Shown: positions 12,659 through 21,058 of the stretch, piece by piece
How the letters are laid out: each line of letters opens with the position of its first letter
How positions within the stretch are numbered: the first letter of the stretch is position 1
Origin: Neoechinorhynchus agilis
Taxonomy: Eukaryota > Acanthocephala
Assembly: GCA_051530055.1 (NCBI GenBank)
Contig: JBMGUZ010000030.1
Span: 1-32,501 of the forward strand
Length of the DNA stretch: 32,501 nucleotides
Direction: 5' to 3'
The notes under the pieces: model-generated
Told to the model about the DNA's origin: nothing
Database searches by the model: none
Seen by the model: only the letters and a program-made list of their open reading frames with translations
Translations under genes and position numbers: made by a program

Positions 12659-12687
12659 TGACGTCACAAAAAAATCTGATGACGTCA
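12659..12687. repeat. Embedded CRE dimer 12 (A-type)
   Basis: Perfect TGACGTCA at 12659 and 12680. It is the block D counterpart of dimer 2. Confidence 0.95.
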
Positions 12688-13598
12688 TCAAAAAGAAGAA
12701 ATAAGAAGGAGAAAGAGGAAGAAGGAGAAAGAGGAAGAAAGAGAAAGAGGAAGAAAGAAAGAGGAAGAAGAAAGAAGAAAGAAGAAGAAAGAAGAAGGTG
12801 AAGAAGAAGGAAGAAGGTGAAGAAGAAAGATGAAGGAGAAAAAGAAGAAAATGCAGAAGCAAGAAGAAAGAAGAAGGAGAAAGAAGAAGGAGAAAGAAGA
12901 AGAACAAGAAAGAAGAAGAAGAAAGAAGAAGGTGCAATAAGGAGAAAGAATGAGAAGGAGAAGAAGAAAGAAGAATAAGAAAGAAATAAGGAGATAGAAT
13001 GAGAAGGAGAAAGATGAAAAAAGAAGATGAAGGAGAAAGAAAGAGAAAGAAGGAGAAGAAGAAAGAAGAAGAAAAAGACGAAGGAGAAAGAAGGAGAAGG
13101 AGAAAGAAGGAGAAGAAGAAAGAAGATGGAGAAAGAATAAGGAAAAGAAAGAAGGAGGAGAAGGAGAAGGAGAAGAAGGAGAAGAAGAAAGATGATAACA
13201 AAGAAGAAGAAAGAAGAAAGAAGAAGGAGAAAGAAGAAGGAGAAAGAAGAAGAAGAAATAAGAAGGAGAAAAAGAAAGAAGAAGAAGAAAGAAGAATAAG
13301 AAAGAAATAAGGAGATAGAATGGGAAGGAGAAGAAAGAAGAAGGTGAAATAAGGAGAAAGAATTAGAAGTAGAAGAAAGATGAAAAAAGAAGAAGAATAA
13401 AGAAGATGAAGAAGGATAAAGAAGGAGAAGAAGAAAGAATGAGAAGGAGAAGAAAGATGAAAAAAGAAGAAGAATAAAGAAGATGAAGAAGGAGAAGAAG
13501 AAAGAAGGAGAAGAAGAAAGAAGATGGAGAAAGAAGAAGAAGGAGAAGAAGAAAGAAGGAGGAGAAGGAGAAAAAAGAAGGAGAAATAGAAGAATAGA

Positions 13599-13627
13599 TG
13601 ACGTCACAAAAAAATCTGATGGCGTCA
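13599..13627. repeat. Embedded CRE dimer 13 (A-type, altered second site)
   Basis: TGACGTCA at 13599 and TGGCGTCA at 13620. It shares the GG variant with dimer 3 but keeps 21-bp spacing. Confidence 0.95.
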
Positions 13628-14198
13628 TCAAAAAGAAGAAAAAAGAAGAAGAAAGAAGGAGAAGTAGAAAGAAGAAGAAAGAAGAAGGAGAAGAATAACA
13701 AAAAAAGAAGAAAGAAGAAGAAAGAAAAAGGAGATAGAAGAAGAAAAAATTAATTGGAGAAAGAAGGAAGAAGACGAAATAAGAAGGAGAAAGAGGAAGA
13801 AGAAGAAGAAAGAAGAAGAAGAAAGAAGAAAGAAGAAGGAAGAAGAAAGAAGAAGGTGAAGAAGAAGAAAGCAGAAGGAGAAAAAGAAGAAGATGGAGAA
13901 GCAAGAAGAAAGAAGAAGGAGAAAGGAGAAGAAGAACAAGAAAGAAGAAGAAGAAAGGAGAAGAAGAAGTTGAAATAAGGAGAAAGGATGAGAAGGAGAA
14001 GAAGAAAGAAGAATAAGAAAGAAATAAGGAGATAGAATGAGAAGGAGAAAGATGAAAAAAGAAGAAGAAAGAAGATGAAGGAGAAAGAAAGAGAAAGAAG
14101 GAGAAGGATAAGAAGAAGAAAGAAAAAGGAGATAGAAGAAGAAAGAAGATGGAGAAAGAAGAAGCAAAAGAAAGAAGGAGAAATAGGAGAAGAAGAGA

Positions 14199-14227
14199 TG
14201 ACGTCACAAAAAATTTTGATGACGTCG
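14199..14227. repeat. Embedded CRE dimer 14 (B-type)
   Basis: TGACGTCA at 14199 and TGACGTCG at 14220. It is the block D counterpart of dimer 4. Confidence 0.95.
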
Positions 14228-14751
14228 TCAAAAAGAAGAAAAAGAAGAAAGAAGGAGAAGAAGAAAGAGGAGAAGAAATAGATGTAGAAGGAAGAAGAAA
14301 GAAGAAGGAGAAGAATAACAAAGAAGAATAAGAAAGACGAAGGAGAAAGAAGAAGGAGGATAAGGAGATCGAGAAGAAGAAGAATGATAACAAAGAAGAA
14401 GAAAGAAGAAGGAGGAGGAGAAGAAGAAGGAAGAAGAGAAGAAGAAGGAGAAAGAAGAATGAGAAGGAATTGGAGAAAGAAGAAGGAAGAAGAAATAAGA
14501 AGGAGAAAGAGGAAGAAAGAAGAGGAAGAAGAAAGAAGAAGAAAGAAGAAGAAGAAAGAAGGAGTAGATTAACAAAGAAGAAGAAAGTAGGAGGAGGAGA
14601 AGGAGAATAAGAAGAAAGAAGAAGGAGCTAGAAGAAGAAAGAAGGAGGAGAAGGAGAAGGATAAGAAGAAGAAAGAAAAAGGAGATAGAAGAAGAAAGAA
14701 GATGGAGAAAGAAGAAGGAAAAGAAAGAAGGAGAAATAGGAGAAGAAGAGA

Positions 14752-14780
14752 TGACGTCACAAAAAATTTTGATGACGTCG
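14752..14780. repeat. Embedded CRE dimer 15 (B-type)
   Basis: TGACGTCA at 14752 and TGACGTCG at 14773. It marks the left end of block L copy 3. Confidence 0.95.
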
Positions 14781-16538
14781 TCAAAAAGAAGAAGAAGAAG
14801 AAAGAGGAGAAGAAATAGATGTAGAAGGAAGAAGAAAGAAGAAGGAGAAGAATAACAAAGAAGAATAAGAAAGACGAAGGAGAAAGAAGAAGGAGGATAA
14901 GAAGATCGAGAAGAAGAAGAATGATAACAAAGAAGAAGAAAGAAGAAGGAGAAGGAGGAGAAGAAGGAGAAGAAGAAGGAAGGAAGAAAGAAGAATGAGA
15001 AAGAAGAATGAGAAGGAATTGGAGAAAGAAGAAGGAAGAAGAAATAAGAAGGAGAAAGAGGAAGAAAGAAGAAGAAGTAAGAAGAAGAAAGAAGAAGATA
15101 AAAGAAAGAAAAAAGAAGAAGATGAAGCAGTAGAAGAAAGAAGGAGAAAGAAGAAGGAAGGAGAAGAAGAAAGAAGAAGGAGATGGAGAAGAAGAAGGAG
15201 AAAGAAAGAGAAGAAAAAGGAGAAAGAAGAAGGAGAAAGAAAGAGAAGAAGAAAGAAGAAAGAGTAGAAGAAAGAAGAGGAAAGAAGGAGAAGAAAGAAG
15301 AAGAATAAGAAAGAAGAAATAAGGAGAAGAAACAAGAGGAAAAAAGAAGAAGAAAGACGAAGAAAGAAGAAAGAAGGAGAAAGAAGAAAGAAAAAGGAGA
15401 TAGAAGAAGAAAAAAGGAATTCGAGAAAGAAGAAGGAAAAAGAAGAAATAAGGAGAAAGAGGAAGAAGAATATGAAGAAGTAAGAGGAAGAAGAAAGAAG
15501 AAGACGAAAGAAGAAGAAGAAAGAAGAAAGAAAAAGGAAAAGAAGAAAGAAGGGGAAAGAAGAAAAAGAAAGAAGAAGGGGAACTAAGAAGGAGAAAGAA
15601 GGTGAAGAAGAAGGAGAAGCAAGAAGAAGCGGAAAGAAGAAGAAAGAAGAAGGAGAAGAATAACAAAGAAGGAGAAGAAGGAGAAGAAAGAAAAAGGAGA
15701 TAGAAGAAGAAAAAAGGAATAGGAGAAAGAAGAAGGAAGAAGAAATTAGAAGGAAAAAGAAGAAGAAGAAAGAAGAAGAGAGAAGAAGAAGAAGAAAGAA
15801 GAAGGAGAAGAAGGAGAAGGAGAAAGAAGAAAGAAGAAGGAGAAGAAGAAACAAGAAGGAGAAGGAGAAGAAGAAACAAGAATGAGATGGAGAAGAAGAA
15901 TAAGAAAGAAAGAGGAGACGAAGAAGATAGAAGAAGGAGAAAGAAGGAGTTGAAGAAAGAAGAAGAACAAGAAGATAGAAGAAGAACAAGAAGATAGAGG
16001 AAGTAGAAGAAAGAAAATGGAGGAAGAAGTAGAACAAAGAAGAAGGAGAAGAAAGAAGAAGAAGGCTGGAGAAGAAGAAGAACGAGAATTAGAAAGAAGG
16101 AGAATAAGAAAGAAGAAGGAGAAGGAAGAAGGAGAAAAAAGAAGAAGAAATAAGAAGGAAGAAGAAGGAGAAAAAAGGAGAAGGAGAAGAAGAAAGAAGG
16201 AGAATAAAGAAGAAGGAGAAAGACGAAGGAGAAAGAAGAAGGAGAAGGAAGGAGAAAGAAGAACAAGAAAGAAGAAGAGGAAGAAGAAAGCAGGAGAAAA
16301 AAGAAGAAGGAAGAAGGTGAAGAAGAAAGGAGAAGGAGAAAAAGAAGAAGGAGGAGAAGAAGAACAAGAAGAAAGAAGGTGAAATAAGGAGAAAGAATGA
16401 GAAGGAGAAGAAAGATGAAAAAGAAGAAGAATGAAGAAGATGAAGAAGGAAAAAGAAATAGAAAGAAGGAGAAGAAGAAAGAAGGAGAAGAAGAAAGATG
16501 GAGAAAGAAGGAGAAGAAGAAAGAAGGAGAAGAAGAGA

Positions 16539-16567
16539 TGACGTCACAAAAAAATCTGATGACGTCA
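16539..16567. repeat. Embedded CRE dimer 16 (A-type)
   Basis: Perfect TGACGTCA at 16539 and 16560. It marks the right end of block L copy 3 and the left end of block E copy 2. Confidence 0.95.
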
Positions 16568-17433
16568 TCAAAAAGAAGAAAAAAGAAGAAGAAAGAAGAA
16601 GAAGTAGAAAGAAGAAAGGAGAAGAATAACAAAAAAAGAAGAAAGAAGAAGAAAGAAAAAGGAGATAGAAGAAGAAAAAATGAATTGGAGAAAGAAGGAA
16701 GAAGACGAAATAAGAAGGAGAAAGAGGAAGAAGGAGAAAGAGGAAGAAGGAGAAAGAGGAAGAAGGAGAAAGAGGAAGAAAGAAGAAGGAAGAAGAAAGA
16801 AGAAGGCGAAGAAGAAGGAAGAAGGTGAAGAAGAAAGCAGAAGGAGAAAAACAAGAAGATGGAGAAGCAAGAAGAAAGAAGAAGGAGAAAGAAGAAGGAG
16901 AAAGAAGAAGGAGAAAGAAGAAGAACAAGAAAGAAGAAGAAGAAAGAAGAAGGTGCAATAAGGAGAAAGAATGAGAAGGAGAAGAAGAAAGAAGAATAAG
17001 AAAGAAATAAGGAGATAGAACGAGAAGGAGAAAGATGAAAAAAGAAGATGAAGGAGAAAGAAAGAGAAAGAAGCAGAAGGAGAAGAAGAAAAAGACGAAG
17101 GAGAAAGAAGGAGAAGGAGAAGAAGAAAGAAGATGGAGAAAGAATAAGGAAAAGAAAGATGGAGGAGAAGGAGAAGGAGAAGAAGGAGATCGAGAAGAAG
17201 AAGAATGATAACAAAGAAGAAGAAAGAAGAAGGAGAAGGAGGAGGAGAAGAAGGAGAAGAAGAAGAAAGAGGATAGAAGAAGAAGGAAGAAAGAAGAAGG
17301 AGAAAGAAGATGAAGGAGAAAGAAAGAGAAAGAAGGAGAAGGATAAGAAGAAGAAAGAAAAAGGAGATAGAAGAAGAAAGAAGATGGAGAAAGAAGAAGG
17401 AAAAGAAAGAAGGAGAAATAGGAGAAGAAGAGA

Positions 17434-17462
17434 TGACGTCACAAAAAATTTTGATCACGTCG
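17434..17462. repeat. Embedded CRE dimer 17 (B-type, altered second site)
   Basis: TGACGTCA at 17434 and TCACGTCG at 17455. It is the dimer nearest the unique island and has the most degraded second site. Confidence 0.9.
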
Positions 17463-18087
17463 TCAAAAAGAAGAAAAAGAAGAAAGAAGGAGAAGAAGAA
17501 AGAGGAGAAGAAATAGATGTAGAAGGAAGAAGAAAGAAGAAGGAGAAGAATAACAAAGACGAAGGAGAAAGAAAAAGGAGGATAAGGAGATCGAGAAGAA
17601 GAATGATAACAAAGAAGAAGAAAGAAGAAGGAGGAGGAGAAGAAGAAGGAAGAAGATAGAAGAAGAAGGAGAAAGAAGAATGAGAAGGAATTGGAGAAAG
17701 AAGAAGGAAGAAGAAATAAGAAGGAGAAAGAGGAAGAAAGAAGTAGTAAGAAGAAGAAACAAAGAAGAAGGAGAAGAAGAAAGACGAAGGAGAAAGAAGA
17801 AGAAGAAGAACAAAGAAGAAGAAAGGAGAAGAAGGAGAAGAAGAAAGACGAAAGGGAAGGAGAAGAAGAAAGAAGATAGAAGCAGAAGAAAGAAGAGGGA
17901 GCAAGAAGAAGGAGAAGGAATTGGAGAAAGAAGAAGGAGAAGAAGGAGGAAAATAAGAAGAAAGAAGAAGGAGGCGAAGGAGAAGGAGGCGATGGAGAAG
18001 AAGGAAGAAGAAGAAAGACGAAGGAGAAAGACGAAGAAGAAAGAACAAGGAGGAAGAAGAAGGAGAAGAAAGGAGAAAGGATAAGAC

Positions 18088-18516
18088 GCCTAAAAAGTTC
18101 TGTATGTTTTCCGGACTATGATGATATAGAGTAGTAATGGGCGCCGCCGCCGCCGCAGCATTCGTTTGAGCCAGTTGACGGTACAAAGCTTGATTGAACG
18201 CGTTTGTCAGTTGCGCTGAAGTTATATCGGGATTCTGCTGGGCTGTTTGTGGTTGCTGAGCCAGAGGAGGCACTGCGAATGCGAACGGACTGACCAATGC
18301 TTGATTTGCAGCAGCAGCAGCAGCATGGGAAGAGTGGCCGAATGGAAACGCCGGTGGTTGCGGCACCATTGATGGACTGCCAACGGGAAAGCCGTGATAT
18401 TGCACAAATGCCTGTCGTGTTCGGGCTTGCTGTGCTCTTCCCGTGTTGTTGGCCGCCGCCGAGTCGGATCCACTTAGAGCCGCTGTGGTTGTAATTGAAA
18501 CGTTCGAGTTCTCCAT
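18088..18516 (-). CDS. First coding exon of an unrecognised Ala/Pro/Gln-rich protein (partial)
   Basis: The exon encodes about 143 residues from the ATG at 18516-18514. Composition changes sharply from the neighbouring array. A Ser/Thr/Asn-rich start (MENSNVSITT) is followed by an RAQQARTRQ basic stretch, a Pro/Phe/Gly-rich segment, an Ala run of six at about residues 65-70, a QQPQTAQQNP segment, an SAQLTNAFNQALYRQLAQ amphipathic segment, a second Ala run at about 120-125, and HHSPENIQNF at the end. Such Ala/Gln/Pro-rich N termini are common in transcription and RNA-binding factors, but I recognise no domain, so the function is unknown. This ATG is preferred because TTTCAG ends six bases upstream (acceptor at 18523). 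An in-frame upstream Met at 18582 is an alternative if that acceptor is unused. The 3' boundary is uncertain: a weak GT at 18087 is used here. Past it, the frame runs into the polypyrimidine array, which is not credible protein. Confidence 0.6.
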
Positions 18517-18522
18517 AACAAT

Positions 18523-18531
18523 CTGAAACGC
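18523..18531 (-). promoter_or_regulatory. Probable 3' splice acceptor (TTTCAG) before the minus-strand ATG
   Basis: Read on the minus strand, a T/G-rich run ends in GCGTTTCAG, then ATTGTT, then ATGG. This would suit either a cis-spliced 5' UTR exon or a trans-spliced leader, as in nematodes. The sequence cannot distinguish the two. No upstream exon was identified. Confidence 0.5.
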
Positions 18532-19190
18532 ACACAAAAAACCAATGAACGGCGAGAGACGATTTGTGCGGCGAATGCACACTTTGAGATCACACGATGC
18601 GCCTTTGTTGAAAATTCCACTGGTACTCTAAAGACGTTTCAACTGATTTGACGACGCACAAGAAGATTTGAGAACAAAAAATGACACATGGAAAAATCAA
18701 AAAGCGTTCGGACACGAAAGAAACGTGTTTTCAAATTTTGAAGTGAATCAGTTTTGGGCCTGGGCAATCGGCATATTTCAGTTAATTGCGTGCACACACA
18801 CACAAACGATCCTCCAATGAGATACGGAAATACGAAAGAACACAAATATTTTTTGGACTTTGCACCAAGTGCATATAGGCAAAGTTTCAAGAAATCAGAT
18901 TGACCATCAAATTGTACAATACTTAAACTTTAAAAAACAGAGTCGACACACGCGGGAGCGAATCTTGACGATCACAAGAGAGTACGAACGTTTTCTATCA
19001 TCAAATTCAGAAGCGACAAAGTGCGTGACCGTCGGCGCCTTCCGCGGAAGAATCTCTGTCAATAGACTGTTAGAAGAAAAAAAAACGTCATCGGTCGTGT
19101 AATAGTCAAACGTTTCGTGTGTGTGTGTGTCGACGACACTGAAGCACAGCATTCAATTGCTTCTAATCGTCTTAGAAAACGGAAGCCGCA
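18532..19190. other. Divergent intergenic region, probable shared promoter
   Basis: Mixed-composition sequence of about 660 bp lies between the minus-strand exon and the SMYD4-like transcription unit. It holds a (CA)6 run at 18793-18804, a (GT)7 run at 19117-19130 and two half-CRE motifs (TGACG at 18649 and CGTCA at 19086). I see no convincing TATA box and no long open frame with recognisable content. An untranslated 5' exon of either gene could lie here. Confidence 0.5.
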
Positions 19191-19265
19191 ATGGAGCCAT
19201 ACGAAAATCATCCAGCAAGTCGCGAATCGGACAATTCTTCCACAACTACATTCATAATATCTTAG
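19191..19265 (+). other. Short upstream ORF (24 codons) or 5' leader exon
   Basis: An ATG in strong initiation context (GCCGCAATGG) opens a frame starting MEPYENHPAS and ending at TAG 19263-19265. The stop is followed at once by GTTAGC, a possible splice donor. A matching acceptor (GAGTTTTAG) ends at 19402, 12 bases before the SMYD4-like ATG. It may be a regulatory upstream ORF in the 5' leader of that gene. Too short to call a protein gene. Confidence 0.3.
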
Positions 19266-19402
19266 GTTAGCAGCGCAAGAGATTTATGTTTGGCCCTTTG
19301 ATAGAAAAGCAAAACGATTGTGCGTTTGAGATTCAAAATCGTTTTGAATATGATAGTGGCCCTTAAACATTGTAGACAAGAAATCGCCATTTTGAGTTTT
19401 AG
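19266..19402 (+). other. Candidate 5' UTR intron of the SMYD4-like gene
   Basis: A 137-bp segment bounded by GTTAGC and TTTTAG, with an A/T-rich 3' part. If it is not cis-spliced, the TTTTAG could instead be a trans-splice acceptor. TAG at 19400-19402 is also an in-frame stop that fixes the ATG at 19415 as the first Met of the genomic frame. Confidence 0.35.
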
Positions 19403-19414
19403 ATTCATTGCACA

Positions 19415-20464
19415 ATGTTTCCTAGTGAATACTTTGGATCAATCGGGCAACTGAGTTATGAGGGAATCAGGATAATTAGAGATCATAAGATTTTAGAGCT
19501 AATCCAACAGTACAGGGAAACGCCCGAAAGTGAACCTAGGCGTCTATTGGATTTATTGACTCTTCGCCTGGAATCTTCTGTTGGGCATTTAGTCGATGAA
19601 TACATGAAACAATCGGTGGGTACTGAGCTTAAATCATCGCAAGAAGCGATTGAATGCTGCGAAGTTGCTAAGACGAAATTTCGTGCACTCAAGACAGCTA
19701 AACGCGATATGATTGAAGGCAATTGGCTTATAATATTGGATGGATTTAATGCAGCTATTCGGTTAGGTGATCCTAACGATAAGGCGTTTCTTGCAGTTCA
19801 ATATGGCAACAGATGTGCAGTCTTTATGGAGATGCAACTGTACGACGAAGGGATCAATGATGCTATTCGTTCATTGACTTTAATGGACGAAGTGGACGAA
19901 GTGGACAGAAGTTCGTTGCCTTCGATGTTCCGGCAGAAAATGCAAAGAAGACTTCGAGAATGTGAGAGAAGGAAATTGGACGAGGCAAGAAATGATGATG
20001 TGACTAAACAGATCCATCGATCAATAGTTATTAGTAGCAGTTCCGCCGATAAGCAATCGCTGGCCCGTTTAGCATATGATGGGGAGGGTAGGAAGATGGT
20101 TGCAGTTCGGGATATTAGGCCAGGTGAAATAATCATCCACGAAAAACCATTTGTCTCGGTGCTAAGAAATATTGCCACAATGAGTTCGCATTGCGACTAC
20201 TGTGTTCGTATACTCGAAAACAAACATTTTGTCCCGTGTAATCGGTGCAGACTATGTATTTATTGCGACGATGAATGCAAGAAAATGGCTTGGGATGAAT
20301 ATCATAAAATTGACTGTCAACTTAGATCTGGTCTGATCGATCAGGAGCAGGATTTTCCTTCTAGAAGACTGGCTCTTCGGGTGGCTTTAAAGTCTTTTCA
20401 CGTTGAGGGTCATGAACGGATTAGAGGGAAAAGGCAGCGAAGTCTATTCACACAATTAAAAAAG
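19415..20464 (+). CDS. SMYD4-like: SMYD4-like SET/MYND protein lysine methyltransferase, exon 1 (residues 1-350)
   Basis: Residues about 70-160 are helical and resemble the TPR-type segment that precedes the catalytic region in SMYD4 proteins (a YGNRCAVFMEMQLYDEGIND core). Residues about 215-250 form the first SET segment (GRKMVAVRDIRPGEIIIHEKP). A MYND zinc finger follows, with ligands C260, C263, C275, C278, C284, C288, H297 and C301 and the usual W/YHK pattern before the last Cys. SMYD proteins methylate lysines on histones and other proteins using S-adenosylmethionine; the substrate here is unknown. The exon ends with a complete Lys codon and a GTATTC donor at 20465. Reading past it gives only three codons before TAA. 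In-frame TAG at 19400 lies just upstream of the start. Codon use is ordinary and nothing in this exon is broken. Confidence 0.92.
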
Positions 20465-21058
20465 GTATTCTCCTAAAGTCGACTATTCTTATTTTCACAA
20501 AGCGTGAAACAGTGAACCTATATTTTCTCAAAATTTTTGTATCGCTGAATATGTTGGCAATGTTTGTAGGTTACTACAACCGATGATCAGAATTGGCCCC
20601 AGTGTACAATCTAATCTGGAGATTATTGTCTAAAAATATTCTTATTCGAGGTTTTTTATCAAAATGGCAGTGATCATAATCGATTTGCCTAATCGTAGTT
20701 GTCGGGAGCTGCAAATATTTTATGTTAATAGTATTTTTCAAGAACAGAGACGACAAACATTGGCTTCTCTTAAGTTCGATTTGAACTGTCCTTAGGATGG
20801 CCAGTTTTAAATGTAAACCTTCGAATTCCTTTACAACTGAACTTCCAAATATGGAATAAAAAGCTTAAATGCCCATTTGTCGTGATTTAGAAATCCATAC
20901 GGTAATATGTAAACATATTATTAACTCTCATGTTTGGTCGAAACAAACATTAAGAACGTTGCCTACACTGCGTTTGGCGACTGGAAAAACCAGATCAGTG
21001 CATCTATCAAGCACTTGAAATTTTGAAGCCTGTTTGATAGTCCGTCCATGAATTTCAG
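20465..21058 (+). other. Phase-0 intron of the SMYD4-like gene (594 bp)
   Basis: The donor AAAG/GTATTC and acceptor AATTTCAG/AAGGAG join two frames in phase 0. Without splicing, the exon 2 frame is closed upstream by TAG at 21038-21040. No further exon or embedded gene is evident; short reverse-strand frames in this stretch have no recognisable content. The presence of an intron argues against a retrocopy. Confidence 0.88.

Larger units (their letters stand above)
11760..14520. repeat. Duplicated block D, copy 2
   Basis: Second copy of the block at 695-3580. It lacks roughly a hundred bases corresponding to copy 1 around 2170-2290, where copy 1 has a GATCGAG landmark and copy 2 goes directly to GATGATAACAAAG at about 13190. 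The rare TGGCGTCA variant of the second CRE site is shared by both copies (2657 and 13620), which supports common descent. Confidence 0.75.
14748..16573. repeat. Duplicated block L, copy 3
   Basis: Third copy with the same landmark order (GATCGAG at 14904, GGAATTCGAG at 15416, AAAATGGAGG near 16014). It begins at a B-type dimer (14752) and ends at an A-type dimer (16539). Confidence 0.7.
16535..17745. repeat. Duplicated block E, copy 2
   Basis: Second copy of the block at 7125-8380. It lacks about 90 bp that copy 1 has at roughly 7840-7930. It is the copy nearest the unique island. Confidence 0.65.
1..18085. repeat. Polypurine (GAA/GAAGGA-rich) complex array, about 18 kb
   Basis: The plus strand is almost entirely A and G, built from irregular mixtures of GAA, GAAG, GGAGAA and AAAGAAG steps, with only scattered T and C. 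The minus strand is therefore a near-continuous polypyrimidine tract. The array begins before the window and stops at about 18085, where ordinary mixed sequence starts. It is not a simple microsatellite: rare non-purine landmarks recur in the same order in several places. These include GGAATTCGAG near 1078, 5667, 9940, 12141 and 15416; a GATCGAGAAG/ATGATAACAAAG cluster near 2175, 3436, 5098, 7720, 8218, 9414, 14367, 14904, 17188 and 17590; and TGACGTCA dimers. This shows block duplication. All long open frames here are charged K/E/R (plus strand) or F/L/S/P (minus strand) artefacts, because stop codons need purines on the strand read. Confidence 0.95.

Noticed and set aside
18116-18580. Other minus-strand frames across the Ala/Pro/Gln exon, including one with a hydrophobic N-terminal run
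   Set aside because: Only the frame starting at 18516 has coherent Ala/Pro/Gln composition with alanine runs encoded by GCN codons and a TTTCAG acceptor just upstream. The others are shadows with runs of Cys or Leu from CTG-type repeats.
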